38,170 nucleotides of DNA, taken from NCBI GenBank assembly GCA_003213355.1, contig QCND01000006.1, positions 1 to 38,170 of the forward strand, read 5' to 3'. Below, piece by piece: positions 7,635 to 13,698 of this stretch; the first letter of the stretch is position 1, and each line of letters begins with the position of its first letter. The notes below the pieces were generated by a model. That model worked only from the letters and a program-made list of their open reading frames with translations, did no database searches and was not told the DNA's origin. The translations under genes were made by a program, and so were the position numbers. Source of the DNA: Prochlorococcus sp. AG-424-E20. GTDB taxonomy: Bacteria; Cyanobacteriota; Cyanobacteriia; PCC-6307; Cyanobiaceae.

Positions 7635-7783
7635 CTCTAGCAATGATTATTTATTGCCAACATTACTTATATTTTAGAGATTGATCTGATTAAGTTATCC
7701 TTTGAGAATATTAGCTATGTTCAATAATCTTGTTTTTCGGTTATTAAAATGATTTGTAGTCACGATTTTATGTACTTAAGAAT

Positions 7784-7942
7784 TTAATTCTTTTTTTCAA
7801 AAAAGTCTAAGATCTTATTTAATCTATCTGTGTTTTCAAAGTTTGGACTTGCAGTAAGGAAAATAACTAAAAGTATCATTAGTACCCCAACACTAGTTAC
7901 GCCTAATAGTAGTTGCTGGAATGGATCCAAGGATTCAAGCAT
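7784..7942 (-). CDS. single-TM miniprotein, 52 aa
   Basis: ATG 7942 to TAA 7784-7786. The protein has a short head MLESLDPFQQ, a hydrophobic helix LLLGVTSVGVLMILLVIFLT, and a tail ASPNFENTDRLNKILDFFEK ending KKN. The head-helix-charged-tail layout and balanced composition support a real gene. ASPNF after the helix recalls TSPNM in the protein at 5456-5662, a possible but weak link between them. No family is recognised. Confidence 0.6.
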   Translation of the reverse strand: MLESLDPFQQLLLGVTSVGVLMILLVIFLTASPNFENTDRLNKILDFFEKKN

Positions 7943-8043
7943 TTCTAATTCCTTTAAGCCATGTAAATTTTGTATTAATGCTAATTGACGAAAAGCCTTT
8001 ATAACGTAATAAAAATTTTATGTTTTAGTTCTTAGATAATTAT

Positions 8044-8211
8044 TTACTTCTCTTTAGTTTCTTTGGGCCATCTTGGCTTCAGGTTAAGTGGGTTTATGAG
8101 ATTAATTTCTACGGGTTTCCCTTGAGCTATCGATATCAATGCTTTAAAAGCACACCCACCAAGAATTAATAGCATTGAGATTAAAAATATATAACTTATG
8201 TTCGTTACCAT
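8044..8211 (-). CDS. small lipoprotein-like or single-TM protein, 55 aa
   Basis: ATG 8211 to TAA 8044-8046. The first 20 residues (MVTNISYIFLISMLLILGGC) form a hydrophobic stretch ending in an L-G-G-C lipobox-like motif. If it is cleaved and lipidated at Cys20, the mature form is a 36-residue lipopeptide ending PLNLKPRWPKETKEK. The n-region has no Lys or Arg, which is atypical for a signal peptide, so a plain membrane anchor is equally possible. It has the same direction as the miniprotein at 7784-7942, downstream of it by about 100 bases. Confidence 0.55.
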   Translation of the reverse strand: MVTNISYIFLISMLLILGGCAFKALISIAQGKPVEINLINPLNLKPRWPKETKEK

Positions 8212-8537
8212 TAATCTTAAAATTATTTAGATATATATTAAGCTCTTATTTGATATTTTTTTAAATTGTAAATGTAAATAATTAAATCTGTTCTTTTTTT
8301 ATAACAAATTTTACTTGCTTTTGATTTTGATAATTTAAATGAATTTTCTATTCCCTTAGATCCCCTCGAAAAAGAGACACTCGCGAAATAAACCAAATCT
8401 TTTAGTCATAAATACTTAATATACGCATTCATTTAATCTCTGATTGTGTTTGTTCAAGCATTTTGTTATTTTTTTTTTAACTTTTGTTGATTTTTATCTG
8501 ATTTGGTATGAATATAAAAAAGTAATTATTAATCTGA
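8212..8537. other. intergenic space, AT-rich, one GC-richer patch
   Basis: About 325 bases between the divergent small genes at 8211 and 8538. Most of it is A/T runs. Bases about 8362-8390 (CCCCTCGAAAAAGAGACACT followed by CGCGAAA) stand out as much GC-richer than their surroundings and contain the palindrome TCGCGA. No hairpin with a T-run, tRNA fold or convincing ORF was seen. A 17-codon minus-strand frame from ATG crosses the patch. It might be part of a small RNA or a protein-binding site. Confidence 0.3.
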
Positions 8538-8744
8538 ATGATCAACAGTACATATTTATATTCCTTTTTTCTATTACTTGGTTTTGGTTCTCTTTTTTAC
8601 TTTTTTCTAAATTTCAAATCCGGAAAAAATGAAATTAACAATAAAATCCTTTTAAAAAATTTATTAGAAGGTTTAGATATGGAAGTGCCTGATGAATTGA
8701 AAACTTTAGATAATTCATCTACTGATCCTCAAAAATTATCTTAG
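8538..8744 (+). CDS. single-TM small protein, 68 aa
   Basis: ATG 8538. An N-terminal aromatic-rich membrane helix (about residues 5-25) is followed by a soluble tail GKNEINNKILLKNLLEGLDM then EVPDELKTLDNSSTDPQKLS. The tail has normal coding composition, so this frame is preferred over the overlapping 62-residue frame at 8444-8632, which is almost all Phe/Ile/Trp/Tyr. The next small gene begins 21 bases downstream, so the two are probably co-transcribed. Confidence 0.6.
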   Translation: MINSTYLYSFFLLLGFGSLFYFFLNFKSGKNEINNKILLKNLLEGLDMEVPDELKTLDNSSTDPQKLS

Positions 8745-8765
8745 CTTGTACTTGAATGTAATCTA

Positions 8766-8936
8766 ATGTCCCAATTTAACTTTGACGATACAGAAACGTC
8801 AGGTATTTGGTGGTCAACTAATGTATCTATTAGAGATTTATGTGCAGAGCTTAAGGCTGATACAACTTGTGGTGATAGTGAGATTGTTGAATTGCTAAGA
8901 TCAATTGCAAAATCAATTGAGGTAAATGGTTTATAA
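8766..8936 (+). CDS. small hypothetical protein, 56 aa
   Basis: ATG 8766 to TAA 8934-8936. A 56-residue soluble acidic protein: MSQFNFDDTETSGIWWSTNV, SIRDLCAELKADTTCGDSEI, then a terminal amphipathic helix VELLRSIAKSIEVNGL. It has two cysteines. The composition is clearly protein-like. No family is recognised. It lies 21 bases after the membrane protein gene at 8538-8744, and converges with the NmrA-like gene (stop at 8967). Confidence 0.65.
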   Translation: MSQFNFDDTETSGIWWSTNVSIRDLCAELKADTTCGDSEIVELLRSIAKSIEVNGL

Positions 8937-8966
8937 ACTTTTAATTACTGAATTATATATCCTTTA

Positions 8967-10010
8967 TTATTTATCCCATTGAAGTTTCCATTGAGATGAT
9001 TTCCACTGCCTTGTCCATGAATTTTGTTTCTTATTTTGTGTTTCAAGTTTTGTCTTTAGCCAGTCTTTAAGTGATGTAGGAGCAATATTTAACTCTTTCT
9101 GAATTGATTGAAGATTATTCATATCAGCTCCATACCCTGATCTTTCAATCCAATCTGCCATAACGCCAATGTCGTATTCCAATAACTTAATTGCTAATCT
9201 GGGGATCATCACATAATTTGTTTTTAGGCCTTCTGAAGAAACTATTTTTTGAAGTGTCATAGCCATTTCCACTCCTGTTAGTTCCTCGCCGGCAATATTG
9301 ATAGATTGATTTTTATATTTCTCTGATTTCGATAAAACACCTCTAACCCATTTACCTACATCTTCTACTGCGATTGTTTGCCACTTAAAATTCTTGCCAA
9401 CTATTCCTGGTAAAATTTTCTTTGAAATTGTATAGCCAGGTAATTTGTTTTCAAAGTTTTCAAAGTAGCTAACGGGTCTTAATACAGTAGTAATTTTCTT
9501 AAGACCTGATTGTTCTATATATTCTTCAATATCCCATTTACTCGTAAAATGTCCTGGAGCCGGATCATTTTTTAGTGGGTCTTTTGCTTTACTAATTGAA
9601 CTAAATACAAAGTGATTTAAACGTCCTTTTTCGTAGGCAGTTTTGACTTGATTTATTAAATTATAACCTTGTTCCATTTCATATGATCTGACGATACTTC
9701 CTCTAAATAATTTCCATCCTTTTGTAGGTGTTGTATTTCCAAAAATCACATCAACTCCTTCAAAAGCTTTTTTAAGGCTTTGAGGATCCATTAAATTTCC
9801 CTTGACTAGTTCAACGTTGTTTAGGCTTCCTAGCTCTAGAGCCTTTGTACTCTTTATATTTCTTGTGATAGCACGTATTTGGTATTTATCTGTTTTGCTT
9901 AATTCTTTAACGACACCAATACCCTGCCTGCCTGTGGCCATAGTTACTGCTACAACAGGTTTTTTCTTTTCATCTAATTCCAAAATTTTTACTTGCTCAA
10001 GCACGCTCAA
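8967..10010 (-). CDS. NmrA-like NAD(P)-binding protein
   Basis: 347 residues from a TTG at 10010; a GTG two codons later is an alternative. The N-terminal Rossmann strand VVAVTMATGRQGIGVVKELS has the NmrA/atypical-SDR signature GRQGxG, followed by IRAITRN, a DP-LKKAFEGVDVIFGNTTP strand, HFVFSSISKAKDPLKN and VLRPVSYFENF. These features and the absence of a YxxxK pair place it with NmrA/HSCARG-like atypical SDRs, which bind NAD(P) and act as redox sensors or isoflavone-type reductases. The C-terminal end is unusually Trp/Gln/Lys-rich (SWTRQWKSSQWKLQWDK). The substrate is unknown. Confidence 0.8.
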   Translation of the reverse strand: MSVLEQVKILELDEKKKPVVAVTMATGRQGIGVVKELSKTDKYQIRAITRNIKSTKALELGSLNNVELVKGNLMDPQSLKKAFEGVDVIFGNTTPTKGWKLFRGSIVRSYEMEQGYNLINQVKTAYEKGRLNHFVFSSISKAKDPLKNDPAPGHFTSKWDIEEYIEQSGLKKITTVLRPVSYFENFENKLPGYTISKKILPGIVGKNFKWQTIAVEDVGKWVRGVLSKSEKYKNQSINIAGEELTGVEMAMTLQKIVSSEGLKTNYVMIPRLAIKLLEYDIGVMADWIERSGYGADMNNLQSIQKELNIAPTSLKDWLKTKLETQNKKQNSWTRQWKSSQWKLQWDK

Positions 10011-10229
10011 ATACCTATTGAGTTAAGAAAATAAATCATAAGTGAATTTATGTAAAGTTGTAGTGCTTTTCTTTGTGAAAGTGATAGCTATAGAGATTTT
10101 TGTTCTGATCTTTATATATCTCAGCTTTCGCCTTTTATCGAACCAGGCCTTTTCGTAAAGGAATGTTTTAATTGCTTCTACAGTTGCGTGATATTGGCTA
10201 TGTATTAATTGGCACTAAATTTGATCATT

Positions 10230-10430
10230 ATGGCAAATGAAGTTCTTGCAAAAATTGATCGACAAAACATTATCTTTGATGTTGTCGACGGCATTCCTCC
10301 ATCAGGAGAAGAATCCGAAGAAATTAGATCCTTCCGTTCCCAAATAGAATCTGATAATTTGATGCTTGAATATTCAGCCGAAGAGTTAGGTTTTAATAAT
10401 GTCTTGTTTGAGTACCTTAGTCAGGGATAA
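10230..10430 (+). CDS. small hypothetical protein, 66 aa
   Basis: The start chosen is ATG 10230 (MANEVLAKIDRQNIIFDVVD onward). A TTG at 10209 would add seven hydrophobic residues and looks less likely. The protein is strongly acidic and soluble with no membrane segment, ending YSAEELGFNNVLFEYLSQG. No family is recognised. About 200 bases of non-coding sequence separate it from the divergent NmrA-like gene. It converges with the gene ending at 10452. Confidence 0.6.
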   Translation: MANEVLAKIDRQNIIFDVVDGIPPSGEESEEIRSFRSQIESDNLMLEYSAEELGFNNVLFEYLSQG

Positions 10431-10451
10431 CCATTTATCTAAATTAGTAAT

Positions 10452-10853
10452 TTAATCCAGACCTTGGAATAATTCTTTGTGAACAGCAAATGTATGGTAC
10501 AAGCACGTGCCATTCTCTGGTGATAATCGCTCTCCATCTTTATTCCATGCGAGTGAACAGATTAGGTCTCCGTCCCATTTAACCTTATGCTCATTAATTT
10601 CTTTTGACCAGTCTCTGATATTACTAAAGTGTTCTGGCATATGGTTACCTATTTTTCTACAAATTTCACATAGCACAGATAATATTGGTGGCTTTGATTC
10701 TAATTTAAGATCTTTAGTGAGTGACGGTTGAGTAAATACACCAACATATCTAATGTGGTCAATAATCTTTTGTTCTTCATTATTTAAATTGGCTTTTAAA
10801 CAGGCTTGTTCAAATTCATCAACGGGTGTTATTGGACGTAGGTTAGAAATCAC
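10452..10853 (-). CDS. conserved-type hypothetical protein, 133 aa
   Basis: A GTG start at 10853 gives 133 residues, soluble, with cysteines at LCEICRKIGNHMPEHF, LICSLAWNKDGE and GTCLYHTFAVHKELF. The CxxC followed by H-x-x-x-H residues could suggest a metal site, but the spacing matches no family I know. The composition is normal coding. Function is unknown. Confidence 0.6.
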   Translation of the reverse strand: MISNLRPITPVDEFEQACLKANLNNEEQKIIDHIRYVGVFTQPSLTKDLKLESKPPILSVLCEICRKIGNHMPEHFSNIRDWSKEINEHKVKWDGDLICSLAWNKDGERLSPENGTCLYHTFAVHKELFQGLD

Positions 10854-11167
10854 TTCGACACTTTTAAATTGATTTTATTTTCTTATATTAGCAAATTTAC
10901 TTCTTTTCTTATATTTTGATTGAAGTTCAATGGATTTTAAATTATATTTTTTCTCTTTTATATTTTTTATTTTTACATCAATCAATCTGTTCTATAAACA
11001 GCAGAGTGGCTATCTTTCATAAATTTGAGTTTAACTAAGATTTCTTCATGATTCTCTTTATAAACCCAGTCATAGCTTACTTAAGCTAGATTTAAATGTT
11101 ACAAATTAAAATTTCAATGGTCATATTCCCTAATGGCTGGTATTTATATTGGGTCTTACTAAAGAAC
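10854..11167. other. intergenic space containing a coding-like remnant
   Basis: 314 bases, very AT-rich. The only structured content seen is the minus-strand frame at 10982-11080 (separate entry). A second Lys-rich minus-strand frame of about 36 codons can be read from a TTG just after it; it looks like AT-rich noise. No terminator hairpin or RNA gene was recognised. Confidence 0.4.
10982..11080 (-). pseudogene. coding-like fragment lacking a start codon
   Basis: Between a TAA (11081-11083) and a TGA (10982-10984) on the minus strand lies a 32-residue frame reading VSYDWVYKENHEEILVKLKF then MKDSHSAVYRTD. The composition (Trp, His, Glu, Asp, Lys mix) is unlike the Phe/Ile/Asn noise of the surrounding AT-rich sequence. 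No ATG, GTG or TTG precedes the internal Met. An ATG overlaps the region in another frame (GCT ATG ACT), but it hits a stop after 13 codons. It may be a decayed gene, a gene with a non-standard start, or chance. Confidence 0.35.
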
Positions 11168-11317
11168 ATGCTTCCTTTAACTTTCGCTGGACTACTAAGT
11201 ACACCAGCTCCTACTGCTCCAATCGTTGGTATCGCTTTTATGGCTCTATTTGGAATTATGGCTGTCGTAGTTGGTCCTAATTACGATGGTTTCAATGATC
11301 CAAATACATCTAAATAG
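11168..11317 (+). CDS. 49-aa single-TM protein, tandem paralogue 1
   Basis: The start chosen is ATG 11168, which gives 49 residues and aligns end to end with the second copy at 11602-11751; an upstream ATG frame from 11096 adds 24 unaligned residues. The sequence has LTFAGLLSTPAPTAPIVGIA, a hydrophobic helix MALFGIMAVVV, and the tail GPNYDGFNDPNTSK. Both copies share the frame AGL-x-x-TPAPTA-x-x-VG-A-x-x-ALF-x-I, then VGP-x-YDG-x-N-x-P. A bitopic thylakoid or plasma-membrane miniprotein is likely. No named family is recognised. Confidence 0.7.
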   Translation: MLPLTFAGLLSTPAPTAPIVGIAFMALFGIMAVVVGPNYDGFNDPNTSK

Positions 11318-11601
11318 TCTATCTAGTTAAATTAAGTGGGTTGATATGTTTTCCATGTTTACCCATTTTTTTTGTTTTAAAATAATCGTATCTTAGATAA
11401 ATTATTCCTTGCAGGCCTATTCTTTAAATATTAAGTGTACGATTAACAGTTAGATTTGTATAGAATATTTTCAACATTTAAACATTAGTTTCTTATGTCT
11501 GTATCAAAATTTCTATTTTAGATTTTTTGGTTCAAAACTAGTTAATAATTAATAAATTGGTTCCTTTTTCTGCTATTTATAACTAGCTTTATTAATCTTT
11601 T
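11318..11601. other. space between the tandem paralogues
   Basis: 284 bases of AT-rich sequence without a convincing ORF or terminator-type hairpin. Its length suggests that each paralogue has its own promoter rather than a shared transcript, but no clear -35/-10 pair could be fixed. Confidence 0.3.
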
Positions 11602-11751
11602 ATGGGTAATTTTTTAATTGCTGGCCTTACTACTACTCCAGCCCCAACGGCTGTTCTGGTTGGAGTTGCTTCAATTGCTTTATTTGCAATTGTAGGGTTA
11701 ATGGTTGGTCCTGACTATGATGGAATGAATGCTCCAGAGGTTAAAAAGTAG
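11602..11751 (+). CDS. 49-aa single-TM protein, tandem paralogue 2
   Basis: ATG 11602 to TAG 11749-11751 encodes exactly 49 residues, the same length as the copy at 11168-11317. It reads MGNFLIAGLTTTPAPTAVLV, then GVASIALFAIVGLM, then VGPDYDGMNAPEVKK. Identity with copy 1 is concentrated in TPAPTA, the helix pattern and VGPxYDGxNxP. The conserved YDG tail after the helix probably has a specific partner. A strong hairpin terminator follows 28 bases after the stop. Confidence 0.72.
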   Translation: MGNFLIAGLTTTPAPTAVLVGVASIALFAIVGLMVGPDYDGMNAPEVKK

Positions 11752-11778
11752 AACCAATATATTTAATTTTCAAACAAC

Positions 11779-11821
11779 AACTAAGAAAAGTAAATGAATT
11801 ATTTTTCTTAGTTTATTTTTT
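11779..11821 (+). terminator. intrinsic terminator after paralogue 2
   Basis: Arms AACTAAGAAAA (11779-11789) and TTTTCTTAGTT (11803-11813) are perfectly complementary over 11 bp, with a 13-base loop, followed by TATTTTTTTTT on the plus strand. It ends transcription from 11602-11751. The right arm covers the stop codon of the convergent kinase gene. In the minus direction the trailing sequence is T-poor, so it is probably one-way. Confidence 0.75.
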
Positions 11822-12421
11822 TTCGTTTAGTAACTTTTCAACTAATTTATTGTATCTAACTTTATCATGTGTACTTATTAAAAATACCTTATAGCAATTA
11901 AGATATTTTTGTACATTTTCATAAAATAAATACCAAGACTTATCGAATTTATTAAAGACCTCACTAGTCTCTCTTCCTCTTTCTGATTGGTCCCTTTTTA
12001 GTCTTCTTTTAAAACAAATTTGTTTTTCATCTTCACATACAATATTTATAGTCTCTTTGTAGTTTAAATCTAATCTATGAGCAAATATTCCTTCTAATAT
12101 TAGGAATTGATTGTCACCTTCATAGTTAACACTTACTTTTGATCTTTTTGAATATTTTCTTTTGAAGTCATATTTATAAAATGATATTAATCTTTCTTTA
12201 TTATGAATAGACCTAATTGTCTTCTTTATTTCATTTTTCATGAAACTTATAGGCCTATCATAAATATCATGTTGAAATATTGATACAAGACGGATAAATA
12301 TATTATCTTTATAATATGAATCTGTTTTTATTACTATCGAATTATTAAATGATTTAGAAATCTTTTTACTTAGATATGACTTCCCAGAGCCAGATGGGCC
12401 TGTAATTATAATAGTTTTCAT
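11813..12421 (-). CDS. uridine-kinase-like P-loop NTPase
   Basis: 202 residues from an ATG. Walker A is GPSGSGKS at residues 8-15. The motif KTDSYYKDN and the strand NQFLILEGIFAHRLDL are typical of the uridine kinase/phosphoribulokinase family (DxFY...D and EGxxxF). A basic lid-like segment CFKRRLKRDQSERGRE carries several Arg residues that could contact phosphates, as in the family RDxxERG-type lid. It likely phosphorylates a nucleoside or related small molecule in the cytoplasm. It is very Lys/Ile/Phe/Ser-rich and seems divergent, so the exact substrate is open. Confidence 0.75.
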   Translation of the reverse strand: MKTIIITGPSGSGKSYLSKKISKSFNNSIVIKTDSYYKDNIFIRLVSIFQHDIYDRPISFMKNEIKKTIRSIHNKERLISFYKYDFKRKYSKRSKVSVNYEGDNQFLILEGIFAHRLDLNYKETINIVCEDEKQICFKRRLKRDQSERGRETSEVFNKFDKSWYLFYENVQKYLNCYKVFLISTHDKVRYNKLVEKLLNEKK

Positions 12422-12483
12422 TATTTATAATATTACTTATGCTTAATTAGGCTAATTATAAATATTTTCTTGTTAATATATTC

Positions 12484-12624
12484 TCAGGCTATTTTATTGT
12501 AATTAAGTTCTTCCTTAGTCCAGTTTCTATTGTTAAATCTATTTTCAATAAATCTTAGAACTAGTATAATTACAGGAATATGCATAAGTCCACCAATTAC
12601 CACTGTGATTTGGTTGTAAGGCAT
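12484..12624 (-). CDS. single-TM miniprotein, 46 aa
   Basis: ATG 12624 to TGA 12484-12486. It has a short head MPYNQ, a membrane helix ITVVIGGLMHIPVIILVLRF, and a charged tail IENRFNNRNWTKEELNYNKI ending in A. The layout and charged tail support a genuine gene. No family is recognised. The uridine-kinase-like gene follows in the same direction after about 62 bases. Confidence 0.55.
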   Translation of the reverse strand: MPYNQITVVIGGLMHIPVIILVLRFIENRFNNRNWTKEELNYNKIA

Positions 12625-12723
12625 AATCTCTTCATTTAATTTTTTTCAATATACGTTATTAATCATTTGTTACCTAAATATGTATCTTTTATTTATATAA
12701 AATATACTCCTCCTAGGTATTAA

Positions 12724-12951
12724 TTACATTATTTCAGATAATTCCTTTTCAAAAAACCAATTTATCTCACCATTATTTAGTTTAACCACTAGTCCAAATT
12801 CATTTCCGTCTACCATCTTGTATCCTACTAATTCGACAATAGGTTCCTTTCTGATGTCTTCAAGAATATTTTGAGGTAGGCGATCTTTAACTTCGTCTAT
12901 TTCAACTCTTAAAAGTTGACCTTTTTGAAGAGTTGAGGAATCTCTTATCAT
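12724..12951 (-). CDS. DUF2862-family protein
   Basis: 75 residues from an ATG. The pattern KGQLLRVEIDEVKDRLPQNI, then a helix, then VELVGYKMVDGNEFGLVVKL and INWFFEKEL matches the cyanobacterial DUF2862 family (short SH3-like beta proteins ending in a WFF-E-L signature). Function is unknown. It is the last member of a same-strand series after the ABC transporter gene, 40 bases behind the DUF1330-like gene. Confidence 0.75.
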   Translation of the reverse strand: MIRDSSTLQKGQLLRVEIDEVKDRLPQNILEDIRKEPIVELVGYKMVDGNEFGLVVKLNNGEINWFFEKELSEIM

Positions 12952-12991
12952 AATTAACTTTTTCTAGTTATTTTTCATATTGATAATTAAG

Positions 12992-13282
12992 CTATCCGAT
13001 TATTGATAGCGATAATTGATTTTCTATTCCACTATATTTAATGTACTCTTGAAATTCAGATGAATTAAATGCTTGTTGAGCTGCTGCTTTTGATTCAAAT
13101 TCAACAATTACTCCTAATTGTCCTCCATCCCATTCGTTTAAATCTGAATTTTGGTTAACATCTTTAGCAATGATGGTTCCGCCAACGGACCTAAGCCATG
13201 GAACTACGGTTTTTACGTATTCAATGAATTGTGCTGTGCTTTCTATTTTGGCCTGCTTAAGCCAATAGCCTTTAGTACCCAT
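12992..13282 (-). CDS. DUF1330-like dimeric alpha/beta-barrel protein
   Basis: 96 residues. The frame KGYWLKQAKIESTAQFIEYV, KTVVPWLRSVGGTIIAKDVN, LGVIVEFESKAAAQQAFNSS and EFQEYIKYSGIENQLSLSII follows the DUF1330 layout (GYW, G-G-x-x-x-x-R/K, V-x-x-F-x-S-x-x-x-A, then a Y-x-x-x-x-x-x-R/Q motif). Members form dimeric ferredoxin-like folds of unclear enzymatic role. The usual Asp/Arg residues are only partly kept, so activity is doubtful. Confidence 0.7.
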   Translation of the reverse strand: MGTKGYWLKQAKIESTAQFIEYVKTVVPWLRSVGGTIIAKDVNQNSDLNEWDGGQLGVIVEFESKAAAQQAFNSSEFQEYIKYSGIENQLSLSIIG

Positions 13283-13429
13283 CTCTTTATTTTTTCTTTA
13301 GATTCTCTCATGTCGATGTCCTTCTTCGCTAAGGGCTCCAAATTATTTAATGTTATTACTTTATAAGTACAATTGCTATTTATTATTTTATAGACAATGA
13401 TTGTTATACATAATAATTTATTTAATTAA

Positions 13430-13657
13430 TTAGTTTATTGGGTTTATTGTTTCCAGTTTTGATTTTAGTTGCATAATTAGATGCTGTCGCCCCACTGCTA
13501 GAACTTTAAGGGTGTCTTCGTGCATCCTTAATTGAGCGTCGGCAACCTGCATACCTTTAATAAGTTCTTGTACTTCTTTGGGTAAGCTTTTAATGTCATA
13601 TCTTTTATCCTCAAATGTTAAAATAGCTTCCTTTTCGCTTGATGGAGTATTTGACAT
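13430..13657 (-). CDS. DUF6447-type small protein
   Basis: 75 residues: a short disordered head (MSNTPSSEKE), then ILTFEDKRYDIKSLPKEVQE, LIKGMQVADAQLRMHEDTLK and VLAVGRQHLIMQLKSKLE. The ILTFEDKRYDIKSLP start followed by a helical hairpin with Q-x-A-D-A-Q-L fits the cyanobacterial DUF6447 family. No catalytic motif is visible. It begins 41 bases after the stop of the ABC transporter gene and may share its transcript. Confidence 0.7.
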   Translation of the reverse strand: MSNTPSSEKEAILTFEDKRYDIKSLPKEVQELIKGMQVADAQLRMHEDTLKVLAVGRQHLIMQLKSKLETINPIN

Positions 13658-13698
13658 TTAATTAGTAATCTTCTTTATAATATAGCATTAATTCTATT

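Noticed and set aside
8444..8632. 62-codon plus-strand frame
   Set aside because: Almost all Phe, Ile, Leu, Trp, Tyr; it overlaps the better frame at 8538-8744 and looks like AT-rich noise.
10075..10158. 27-codon GTG frame with a hydrophobic stretch
   Set aside because: Too short and without a polar coding-like part; kept out of the feature list.
13243..13341. 32-residue TTG frame overlapping the start of the DUF1330-like gene
   Set aside because: It has a plausible composition but overlaps a better-supported gene in another frame; no homology seen.
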